Position numbers and translations under genes: made by a program. Source: an uncultured Granulicatella sp. (GTDB lineage: Bacteria; Bacillota; Bacilli; Lactobacillales; Aerococcaceae). Taken from it: a DNA stretch of 7,096 nt. The stretch covers positions 1 through 7,096 of the forward strand of contig URWJ01000069.1 of assembly GCA_900551535.1 (NCBI GenBank). The letters are read 5' to 3'. Below, one piece after another: positions 1 to 5,491 of the stretch. Each line of letters begins with the position of its first letter. The stretch's first letter is position 1. The notes beneath the pieces were generated by a model, which had not been told where the DNA came from, did not search any database, and saw nothing but the letters and a program-made list of their open reading frames with translations.

Positions 1-1341
1 AACTCAAGTAATTATCATCAATTGTATAGTTACTTAATCTTCTTAACGATTTTATTTGTATCGTTATTAGCATTCTCATTCCGTTTCAAAATGGGAGCAT
101 CCAGCAAGGAGTGGGATACTCGTGTTAACGAACTGACTGTGTTCTCAGTAGTGTTCACAATTGGGGCTATCTTACTTAAAATCTTATCATTCTTACAAAA
201 TCGTGGAATCGATTATATCGGTGTAGTTTTCCCAATCGCTGGGTTTATCTACATCATTTATAAATTAACATCGAAATTTTACTTTACGATTATTGCGATG
301 TTAGTTTATCCAATTTTAGTATGGTATATGTTTGGTAGCGATAGTATTAACACCGAAATCGCGTTAACGACTGTTTACTTCTCACTCGCAGCATGGCTTG
401 GAGTGATTCAAGAGGTATATTGGAAAGATTTATCGTGGTTTAAACAATTACTATTACAAATCATTATTCCATTAGCATTAATGGTTCCATTTGTATTCTT
501 TAGTAATTATGATTTGGTATCAACGCAATCAGCGTGGTTATTCGCGTTTGCGGCAGTGAGTGGATTCTTATCATTCCTTATCCCTGTCATCTTGATGCCG
601 TACTTTACGTATTTATTCGAGGATAGTTCTGTACTATTATGGGCAGAATTATCAAATCCAAATCAACCGTTGTTAAAAGAGTTGATTACAAAAGCTCCAG
701 GAACTTATCATCATAGTTTGATGGTGGCAAACATCTCAGCCAACTGTGTGGAAGCTATTGGTGGAGATTCACAGTTAGCGAGAGTAGCTTGTTACTATCA
801 CGATATTGGTAAGACAGAGCATCCATTCTTCTTTATTGAGAATTTACCAGCTCATATGGAAAGCCCGCATAAGATGATTGGTCCTTACGAATCAAAAGAA
901 ATTATTTTTGATCACGTTCGTAAAGGTGTTGAAATTCTAAAACAACATCAATTACCACAATCAGTGATTGATATTTGTGCGGAACACCACGGAACAACGT
1001 TGATGAAATATTTCTATGCAGAAGCCTTAAAAGACAATCCAGATGCAGATGAGGCAGATTTCAGATATCCAGGTCCTAAACCTCAAACAAAAGAATCTGC
1101 GGTCATCAATATCGTGGATAGCGCTGAGGCTGCGACTCGTGCGATGAAAGAACCAACGCTTGAGAAAGTTCAAAACTTAGTGCATTCGATTATTATGAAT
1201 CGCTTGGAGGATGAGCAATTTGTTGAATGTGATATTACGTTGAAAGAGTTAGCGATTATCGAAAAGAATATCGTGGCTTCATTAAACGGAACATTCCACT
1301 CAAGAATTGAATATCCAAAACTTCCTAAAAAACAATCTTAA
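1..1341 (+). CDS. pgpH: PgpH-type 7TM-HD cyclic-di-AMP phosphodiesterase (5' partial)
   Basis: This is the C-terminal 446 codons of a membrane HD-domain phosphodiesterase (YqfF/PgpH family), which hydrolyses c-di-AMP to pApA. The frame is open from base 1, so the gene begins upstream; the TTG at 22 is an internal Leu codon, not a start. Seven hydrophobic segments can be counted, at about bases 22-87, 136-195, 214-261, 277-336, 355-411, 445-501 and 529-618. The missing part should be the extracytoplasmic 7TMR-HDED domain. The cytoplasmic HD domain follows: TYHHS (His at 712), the paired YHDIGK (His 799, Asp 802), DHVRKG (His 913), EHHGTT (His 985 and 988) and an Asp at 1117 in NIVDSAEA. This is the full expected set of metal ligands, so the enzyme looks active. 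It is normally next to phoH and ybeY. A strong terminator follows directly. Confidence 0.93.
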   Translation, partial: NSSNYHQLYSYLIFLTILFVSLLAFSFRFKMGASSKEWDTRVNELTVFSVVFTIGAILLKILSFLQNRGIDYIGVVFPIAGFIYIIYKLTSKFYFTIIAMLVYPILVWYMFGSDSINTEIALTTVYFSLAAWLGVIQEVYWKDLSWFKQLLLQIIIPLALMVPFVFFSNYDLVSTQSAWLFAFAAVSGFLSFLIPVILMPYFTYLFEDSSVLLWAELSNPNQPLLKELITKAPGTYHHSLMVANISANCVEAIGGDSQLARVACYYHDIGKTEHPFFFIENLPAHMESPHKMIGPYESKEIIFDHVRKGVEILKQHQLPQSVIDICAEHHGTTLMKYFYAEALKDNPDADEADFRYPGPKPQTKESAVINIVDSAEAATRAMKEPTLEKVQNLVHSIIMNRLEDEQFVECDITLKELAIIEKNIVASLNGTFHSRIEYPKLPKKQS

Positions 1342-1345
1342 AAGC

Positions 1346-1384
1346 AAGCTCCCTTCAACTTGAATTAGTTGAGGGGAGTTTTTT
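1346..1384 (+). terminator. Rho-independent terminator of pgpH
   Basis: Left arm 1346-1360 pairs with right arm 1367-1381 over 15 bp, with two G-T wobbles and a 6-base loop (1361-1366). A T-run covers 1379-1384. It begins five bases after the pgpH stop codon and separates pgpH transcription from ybeY. The stem core is GC-containing (CTCCC opposite GGGGAG), and the arms are too long to be a chance match. Confidence 0.9.
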
Positions 1385-1414
1385 GTAAAAGATAAGCTTT
1401 AAAGACCGTCAAAG

Positions 1415-1443
1415 TTCCAATAATGTAGGTAGTTTGTTACAAT
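1415..1443 (+). promoter_or_regulatory. Probable sigma-A promoter for the ybeY-dgkA-era-recO cluster
   Basis: The -10 box TACAAT (1438-1443) is preceded by TG at 1435-1436, giving an extended -10 (TGTTACAAT). The candidate -35 at 17-bp spacing is TTCCAA (1415-1420), which matches consensus at only three of six positions; that is tolerable with an extended -10. Transcription would start near 1449-1450 and leave a leader of about 24 bases before ybeY. Its position directly downstream of a terminator supports it. It is inferred from sequence only. Confidence 0.55.
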
Positions 1444-1473
1444 ATTAGTGACGCTAAAAAAGGAGTTTTTAAT

Positions 1474-1962
1474 ATGATTATTGAAATTATCGATGAAACA
1501 GAAGTAGTACCAGAAAGCCATCAAGAACTTGTGCATAATGTGGTTAGTTTTGCTGCGGATTACTTAAAAATCCCAGAAAACAAAGAATGCAGTATCTCAT
1601 TTATTTCAAGCGAACGTATTCGTGAAATCAACCGTGAGTTTAGAAATATTGATAAAGTCACAGATGTGATTAGTTTTGCGTTAGATGATTCAGATGATGA
1701 CTTTGAAAGCATGAAATCCATTATGGAAGAAGACGATAGTTTTGTAACGTCTATCGGTGATATTGTGATTTCTTTAGACCGTGCAAAAGAACAAGCAGAA
1801 GACTATGGTCATTCTCTTGAACGTGAGCTTGGTTTCTTAGCATTGCATGGCTTCTTGCATTTAAATGGATATGACCATCAAACAGAAGAAGAGGAAGCTG
1901 AAATGACAGGATTGCAAAAAGAAATCCTAGAAGCATATGGGTTGAAACGTGATGACGCATAA
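1474..1962 (+). CDS. ybeY: YbeY rRNA maturation endoribonuclease
   Basis: This 162-residue protein is a single-domain UPF0054/YbeY metalloendoribonuclease, involved in 16S rRNA 3'-end maturation and ribosome quality control. The family signature H-x3-H-x5-H is intact as HGFLHLNGYDH (residues 125-135; zinc-ligand His125, His129, His135). Also present are the conserved N-x2-F-R-x-I-D-K-x-T-D-V-I-S-F block (residues 53-68) and the GDIVIS strand (95-100). The length is normal for the family. The linker between these blocks (about residues 71-89) is very acidic, with runs of Asp and Glu. The ATG has a clear AGGAG at 1461-1465, 8 bases upstream. The 3' end overlaps dgkA by 11 bases. The placement beside pgpH and era is typical of Bacillota and links it to ribosome assembly. 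Confidence 0.97.
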   Translation: MIIEIIDETEVVPESHQELVHNVVSFAADYLKIPENKECSISFISSERIREINREFRNIDKVTDVISFALDDSDDDFESMKSIMEEDDSFVTSIGDIVISLDRAKEQAEDYGHSLERELGFLALHGFLHLNGYDHQTEEEEAEMTGLQKEILEAYGLKRDDA

Positions 1963-2332
1963 ACAAACAGAAAAGAATTCTAACTTTTTGACGTCCCTAA
2001 AGCATGCCATAGATGGTATCAAAACAGTGATTCAAGAAGAAAGAAACATGAAGGCGCATCTCTGCATTGCAGGGCTAGCGATTATAATTAGTTTTTTCTC
2101 TGGTTTATCAGCGGTCGAATGGTGTTTTATTTTACTGTGTATTTTCATCGTATTTCTCATGGAAATCTTAAACACCGTTGTCGAAAATTTAGTCGATTTA
2201 CTAGTGAAGAAGGAATATCATATTGAAGCAAAGAAGGCAAAAGATATTGCAGCTGGTGGAGTTTTACTAAGCGCTAGTTTTACAGTAGTTATTGCAATCA
2301 TCATTATTTTGCCAAAATGGATTCATTTTTAA
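1952..2332 (+). CDS. dgkA: Undecaprenol/diacylglycerol kinase, DgkA family
   Basis: A small integral-membrane lipid kinase; Gram-positive members mainly phosphorylate undecaprenol, feeding the lipid carrier pool for cell-wall synthesis. Numbering from the ATG at 1952 gives 126 residues. Near the N-terminus is the E-R-N-x-K-A-H-L motif (about residues 30-37). The hallmark E-I-L-N-T-V-V-E-N-L-V-D follows (about 71-82; the catalytic and metal-binding Glu and Asn are present), then H-I-E-A-K-x-A-K-D-I-A-A-G (about 90-102). Three hydrophobic helices lie at about 37-52, 57-75 and 100-122. A GTG directly upstream (1949) could equally be the start; the two codons are adjacent. No good Shine-Dalgarno site precedes either, so translation is probably coupled to ybeY, whose end it overlaps. 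In B. subtilis a cytidine deaminase gene follows dgkA; here era follows directly. Confidence 0.93.
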   Translation: MTHKQTEKNSNFLTSLKHAIDGIKTVIQEERNMKAHLCIAGLAIIISFFSGLSAVEWCFILLCIFIVFLMEILNTVVENLVDLLVKKEYHIEAKKAKDIAAGGVLLSASFTVVIAIIIILPKWIHF

Positions 2333-2338
2333 GGAGAG
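2331..2338 (+). promoter_or_regulatory. Shine-Dalgarno site of era, overlapping the dgkA stop
   Basis: AAGGAGAG lies 3 bases upstream of the era ATG if the whole run is counted; the AGGAG core (2332-2336) is at 5-base spacing. Its first two bases are the last two of the dgkA TAA stop. This geometry favours a ribosome ending dgkA reinitiating at era. Confidence 0.8.
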
Positions 2339-2341
2339 AGT

Positions 2342-3250
2342 ATGACAAAACCATTTAAATCAGGATTTGTGGCGATTGTAGGTCGTCCTAATGTCGGCAA
2401 ATCAACATTTATGAACTATGTGCTTGGTCAAAAGATTGCCATCATGTCTGACAAAGCGCAAACAACAAGAAATAAAATCCAAGGGGTTTATACGAAAGAC
2501 GATGCTCAAATCGTGTTCTTAGATACTCCAGGGATTCATAAACCAAAGCATGAACTCGGAGAATTCATGGTGAAGAGTGCTTATTCTGCGCTAAAAGAAG
2601 TAGATGCAGTCTTATTTATGGTGAACGTTAGTGAAAAACGTGGACCAGGAGACGACTTCATTATTGAAAAGCTAAAAGGGATTAAGACACCGATTTTCTT
2701 AGTATTAAATAAGATTGACCTTGTGACTCCAGAAGTGCTATTAGAACGTGTAGAAAGTTATAAAGATGCACTTGATTTTGCTGGTGTATTCCCAATTTCA
2801 GTACTACAAGGTAATAATGTGAACGAACTAATGGAAGGTCTGATTAACGCACTTCCTGAAGGACCACAATATTATCCAGCAGACCAAATCACCGATCACC
2901 CTGAGTACTTTGTCGTTTCAGAATTGATTCGTGAGAAAATTTTACAGTTAACACAGGAAGAAATTCCTCACTCAGTGGCTGTAACAGTGGATAAAATGCA
3001 AAAAGATGAATTCGATAAAGTACATGTGTATGCGAATATCATCGTTGAGCGAAAATCGCAAAAAGGCATTATTATTGGTAAAGGTGGACGTCTCTTAAAA
3101 GAAATCGGGACGAGAGCGAGACGCGATATTCAACAATTACTTGGAAATAAGGTTTACCTTGAACTGTGGGTAAAAGTTGAGAAAGATTGGCGTAAACGTA
3201 AGAGTAACTTACAAGAATACGGATATCGAGATACAGACTATAGAGATTAG
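2342..3250 (+). CDS. era: GTPase Era
   Basis: This 302-residue protein is the essential Era GTPase, which binds the 3' end of 16S rRNA and assists 30S subunit maturation, on the cytosolic ribosome and membrane periphery. The GTPase domain has G1 GRPNVGKST (residues 14-22), the switch-I QTTRNKI block (40-46), G3 DTPGIHKPKH (61-70) and G4 NKID (123-126). The G5 region is PISVLQGNN (151-159), with Val where many relatives have Ala. The C-terminal KH RNA-binding domain is complete, with IIIGKGGRLLKEIG (243-256) and the conserved W-V-K-V-x3-W-R tail (276-284). Length is standard. The start is fixed by the strong SD at 2331 and by the N-terminal F-K-S-G-F-V entry into G1. It works in the same process as YbeY, so the co-transcription makes sense. 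Confidence 0.98.
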   Translation: MTKPFKSGFVAIVGRPNVGKSTFMNYVLGQKIAIMSDKAQTTRNKIQGVYTKDDAQIVFLDTPGIHKPKHELGEFMVKSAYSALKEVDAVLFMVNVSEKRGPGDDFIIEKLKGIKTPIFLVLNKIDLVTPEVLLERVESYKDALDFAGVFPISVLQGNNVNELMEGLINALPEGPQYYPADQITDHPEYFVVSELIREKILQLTQEEIPHSVAVTVDKMQKDEFDKVHVYANIIVERKSQKGIIIGKGGRLLKEIGTRARRDIQQLLGNKVYLELWVKVEKDWRKRKSNLQEYGYRDTDYRD

Positions 3251-3261
3251 GATGGAATCAA

Positions 3262-4044
3262 ATGGATTATTATCACTATTTTGATGGAATTGTCTTAATG
3301 CGACAGACGTATCGCGAGAAAGATATGCTTGTTAAAATTTTGACGAGAGACCACGGAAAGTTAATGTTCTTTTTACGAAATGCACAGCAAAGCAATCATC
3401 CATTAACAGCTGCGACACAGGTGTTTACAAGAGCGACTTTTCTTGGGCATATTCATCAAAATGGGTTTAGTTTCCTAAAGGATAGTCACGATATAAAGCC
3501 TGCGACGATTGTCTTGCAAGATGTAAAGGCACAAGCGGTTTTAGCGTATTTAACGCAATTAACAGATGCGGTGATGGATGACCATATTGTGAATAAGACA
3601 GTGTTCCAACTGCTTTGGGACGCTATTGAAGCCATTAATAATGGAGTCGATGCAGAAGTGATTTTGCGTTTCTTTGAAATCAAGATTCTACGTTACTATG
3701 GAGTCGAGGTGGAATGGCAACATTGCGTCATTTGTAATAGAGATACAGACTTAGTCGATTTTTCAATTCAGAAGCATGGATGCCTGTGCAAGAATCACTT
3801 AGACGAAGACGAGTATCGCATGCAGCTTTCTAGAAAGGCATTGTATGTCGCAAGGCAGTTAGCGCTTGTATCTTCTCCAAAACAAATAGGGTCTATTCAG
3901 TTATCGAGTGAGACTACAAGTGAGTTAAGACGGTTGTTTGACACCATTATGGATGAGTATGTGGGCATTCGATTGAAGAGCAAAAAATTCTTAGATCAGA
4001 TGGTCGAGTGGGAAACGTTAATGCAGAAAAGAGAACAAGATTAA
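3262..4044 (+). CDS. recO: DNA repair protein RecO
   Basis: RecO acts with RecR (and RecF) to load RecA onto SSB-coated single-stranded DNA in gap repair and to anneal complementary strands. The 260-residue length is typical. The N-terminal OB-fold begins with G-I-V-L-M-R-x-T-Y-R-E-K-D-M-L (about 9-23), with the family feature of a conserved E-x-D followed by hydrophobic residues and T-x-x-x-G-K (28-33). The helical C-terminal part carries a zinc-finger-like cluster: C155-x2-C158, then C174-x-C176 and H179. An A-x-x-I-L-R-F-F-E-I-K-I-L segment (131-143) matches the family. The start has a weak SD (AGGATGGA, 3249-3256) that overlaps the era TAG, and the gap to era is 11 bases. Codon use is less biased than in glyQ, with more CGA, AGG and CGG arginines, as expected for a low-abundance protein. 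Confidence 0.94.
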   Translation: MDYYHYFDGIVLMRQTYREKDMLVKILTRDHGKLMFFLRNAQQSNHPLTAATQVFTRATFLGHIHQNGFSFLKDSHDIKPATIVLQDVKAQAVLAYLTQLTDAVMDDHIVNKTVFQLLWDAIEAINNGVDAEVILRFFEIKILRYYGVEVEWQHCVICNRDTDLVDFSIQKHGCLCKNHLDEDEYRMQLSRKALYVARQLALVSSPKQIGSIQLSSETTSELRRLFDTIMDEYVGIRLKSKKFLDQMVEWETLMQKREQD

Positions 4045-4069
4045 GAGTAGCGCAAAACGCTGTCTTTAC

Positions 4070-4098
4070 TTGACTTTTTAAGCAATTATCGGTACTAT
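4070..4098 (+). promoter_or_regulatory. Sigma-A promoter of the glycyl-tRNA synthetase operon
   Basis: The -35 is TTGACT (4070-4075) and the -10 is TACTAT (4093-4098), with an ideal 17-bp spacer. The expected start is near 4105, 13 bases before the first paired base of T-box Stem I. Both hexamers match consensus at five of six positions. Confidence 0.87.
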
Positions 4099-4246
4099 AG
4101 TGAAAGATTAATAGGACGTTGACAGTGAGATTTTTAATGATAAAATGTCAAAGAGAGTATGGGCTGGTGGAATCCATATCATGGTTCATTAAAAATGGCG
4201 CACTTGAGTCTATCAACAATGAAGCTTGGTTTTAAACCAAGAAATT

Positions 4247-4273
4247 AGGGTGGAACCGCGATTAGTCGTCCCT
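4247..4273 (+). promoter_or_regulatory. T-box antiterminator element
   Basis: Helix A1 pairs AGGG (4247-4250) with CCCT (4270-4273). The 7-base bulge TGGAACC (4251-4257) carries the TGGA that binds the tRNA acceptor end. Helix A2 pairs GCGA (4258-4261) with TCGT (4266-4269), closing a 4-base loop. Bases 4268-4273 also form the left arm of the terminator, so the two structures exclude each other. Confidence 0.9.
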
Positions 4274-4306
4274 ATGTATGCTTTTTGTGTACATAGGGAC
4301 TTTTTT
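4268..4306 (+). terminator. Conditional terminator of the glycine T-box
   Basis: Left arm 4268-4281 pairs with right arm 4287-4300 over 14 bp (two G-T wobbles near the loop) around a TTTTT loop, followed by six T residues (4301-4306). It is the off state of the switch. With no clear terminator after recO, it probably also stops read-through from the upstream cluster when tRNA-Gly is charged. Confidence 0.95.
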
Positions 4307-4329
4307 ATTTAGTCAAAGGAGGAAATAGT

Positions 4330-4572
4330 ATGGATTTTACAATGGTCATCCCAGCTTCAGAATTCAAAGATTTTCAATTGAAGGTGGTGTCATTAGCGCC
4401 GATTAAAGTCAGTGTGATCGGTCATGAAGATGAAGTGTTGGAGCAATTCCAAACAAGTGTTAACCATTCAATGTACGGTTTTAAAACGAAAAATGAAGCG
4501 ATTAAAGAAGTGAAATGTGAAGTGATTCCTGGTGTGATTTATGAATTCTATCCAGTTGTGAATGCACAATAG
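4330..4572 (+). CDS. Uncharacterised 80-residue protein, first gene of the glyQS T-box operon
   Basis: I do not recognise this protein. It is well supported as a gene: a near-perfect AAAGGAGG (4315-4322) sits 7 bases before its ATG, it fills the space between the T-box terminator and glyQ, and its stop is 14 bases before the glyQ ATG. The 80-residue product is soluble-looking and acidic (about 11 Asp/Glu against 7 Lys, no Arg). It has no signal peptide or membrane segment and a single Cys at 63. The alternation of hydrophobic residues at 16-31 (Q-L-K-V-V-S-L-A-P-I-K-V-S-V-I-G) and 61-77 suggests beta strands flanking a charged helical middle (33-60), a small alpha/beta domain. It has only three Gly residues, so it is not a glycine-rich attenuation peptide. 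Co-regulation with glyQS suggests, without proving, a role tied to glycine supply or glycyl-tRNA. Confidence 0.82.
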   Translation: MDFTMVIPASEFKDFQLKVVSLAPIKVSVIGHEDEVLEQFQTSVNHSMYGFKTKNEAIKEVKCEVIPGVIYEFYPVVNAQ

Positions 4573-4586
4573 AAAGGGGAACAATT

Positions 4587-5471
4587 ATGGCAAAAAAATT
4601 AAGTGTTCAAGAAATTATTTTAACATTACAAAATTATTGGTCTAACCAAGGATGCTTGCTTCTTCAAGCATACGATACTGAAAAAGGGGCAGGGACAATG
4701 AGCCCTTATACATTCCTTCGTGCGATTGGTCCAGAACCTTGGAATGCAGCATACGTGGAACCTTCACGTCGTCCTGCAGATGGACGTTACGGGGAAAACC
4801 CAAACCGTTTATTCCAACACCACCAATTCCAAGTGGTGATGAAACCATCTCCTGAAAACATTCAAGAATTATATTTAGGAAGCCTAGAAGCTCTTGGAAT
4901 TAACCCATTAGAACACGATATTCGTTTCGTGGAAGATAACTGGGAAAACCCATCTCTTGGCTGTGCTGGTTTAGGATGGGAAGTATGGCTTGACGGAATG
5001 GAAGTGACTCAATTTACTTACTTCCAACAAGTAGGTGGATTAGAATGTCACCCTGTAACAAGTGAGATTACTTATGGTTTAGAACGTCTTGCTTCATACA
5101 TTCAAGAAGTGGAGAGTGTTTATGATTTAGTTTGGACTGGAGATGTTAAATACGGAGATATCTTCACTCAACCAGAATATGAACATTCTAAATACGCTTT
5201 TGAAGAAAGCAATGCAGAATTATTAATGCAATTATTTACAGACTTTGAAAAAGAAGCCACTGTATTAATGGAAAAAGGCTTAGTTCACCCAGCTTATGAC
5301 TATGTATTGAAATGCTCTCATGCATTTAACTTAATGGATGCTCGCGGAATTATTTCTGCAACAGACCGTGCTGGATTCCTTGGCCGTATTCGTAAAATGG
5401 CTCGTACCATCGCGAAAACTTTCGTGGCTGAACGTGAAGCATTAGGATTCCCATTATTGAAAGAGAAATAA
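4587..5471 (+). CDS. glyQ: Glycyl-tRNA synthetase alpha subunit
   Basis: The 294-residue alpha subunit of the bacterial alpha2-beta2 GlyRS holds the class II catalytic core that forms glycyl-adenylate and charges tRNA-Gly in the cytosol. Full family length is present. Visible signatures are the N-terminal L-Q-x-Y-W-x2-Q-G-C (14-23) and the motif-2 region from P-W-N-A-A-Y-V-E-P-S-R-R-P (51-63) through Y-G-E-N-P-N-R to Q-H-H-Q-F-Q-V (68-83). Also seen are D-N-W-E-N-P-S-L-G-C-A-G-L-G-W-E (117-132) and the motif-3 block S-E-I-T-Y-G-L-E-R-L-A-S (159-170), with its ATP-binding Arg. D-A-R-G near 251-254 and the A-T-D-R-A-G-F segment complete the pattern. The SD AAAGGGGA (4573-4580) is 6 bases from the ATG. 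Expression is governed by the T-box upstream. Arginine codons are almost all CGT, as in highly expressed genes. Confidence 0.99.
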   Translation: MAKKLSVQEIILTLQNYWSNQGCLLLQAYDTEKGAGTMSPYTFLRAIGPEPWNAAYVEPSRRPADGRYGENPNRLFQHHQFQVVMKPSPENIQELYLGSLEALGINPLEHDIRFVEDNWENPSLGCAGLGWEVWLDGMEVTQFTYFQQVGGLECHPVTSEITYGLERLASYIQEVESVYDLVWTGDVKYGDIFTQPEYEHSKYAFEESNAELLMQLFTDFEKEATVLMEKGLVHPAYDYVLKCSHAFNLMDARGIISATDRAGFLGRIRKMARTIAKTFVAEREALGFPLLKEK

Positions 5472-5491
5472 GAGAGTTTGGAGGAGAGAGA

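Larger units (their letters stand above)
4105..4306 (+). promoter_or_regulatory. Glycine T-box riboswitch (tRNA-Gly-sensing leader), GGC specifier
   Basis: This cis-acting leader reads the charging state of tRNA-Gly; uncharged tRNA stabilises the antiterminator and permits transcription. Stem I base: GTTGA (4118-4122) pairs with TCAAC (4213-4217). Next come a kink-turn/specifier-loop region and a perfect 10-bp helix, 4131-4140 with 4186-4195. The distal part has AGAGAG (4152-4157), a 6-bp stem 4158-4163 with 4173-4178, and apical loop CTGGTGGAA. The specifier codon is GGC (4197-4199), pairing with anticodon GCC. Only 7 bases separate Stem I from Stem III (4225-4231 with 4235-4241), so Stem II and its pseudoknot are absent, as in known compact glyQS leaders. 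The T-box motif is AGGGTGGAACCGCG (4247-4260). Its TGGA fits the acceptor end UCCA, agreeing with a U discriminator on tRNA-Gly. Confidence 0.96.

Noticed and set aside
22..1341. TTG at base 22 as the start of a complete 439-residue protein
   Set aside because: The frame is open upstream to base 1, no SD precedes the TTG, and the family needs a large extracytoplasmic N-terminal domain before the first of these membrane segments.
1385..1414. Possible extra regulatory element between the pgpH terminator and the ybeY promoter
   Set aside because: I see no inverted repeat, operator or second promoter with acceptable spacing in this short AT-rich segment.
1751..1966. Reverse-strand 71-codon ORF
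   Set aside because: It lies inside ybeY and its junction with dgkA, has no family motif, and is explained as a shadow of the coding strand.
3486..3683. Reverse-strand 65-codon ORF
   Set aside because: It is wholly within recO, low in complexity (Ser/Thr/Ala-rich from reversed codons) and has no supporting signals.
4049..4061. Small hairpin AGCG-CAAAA-CGCT after recO as a terminator
   Set aside because: The stem has only 4 bp and no proper T-run follows; it also sits just before the -35 of the next promoter. It is too weak to call.
4330..4572. The 80-codon ORF as a glycine attenuation leader peptide
   Set aside because: It has only three scattered Gly codons, no following terminator-antiterminator pair, and the switch is already provided by the T-box upstream of it.
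4642..4848. Reverse-strand 68-codon ORF
   Set aside because: It is antisense to a highly conserved part of glyQ, so the conservation belongs to glyQ.
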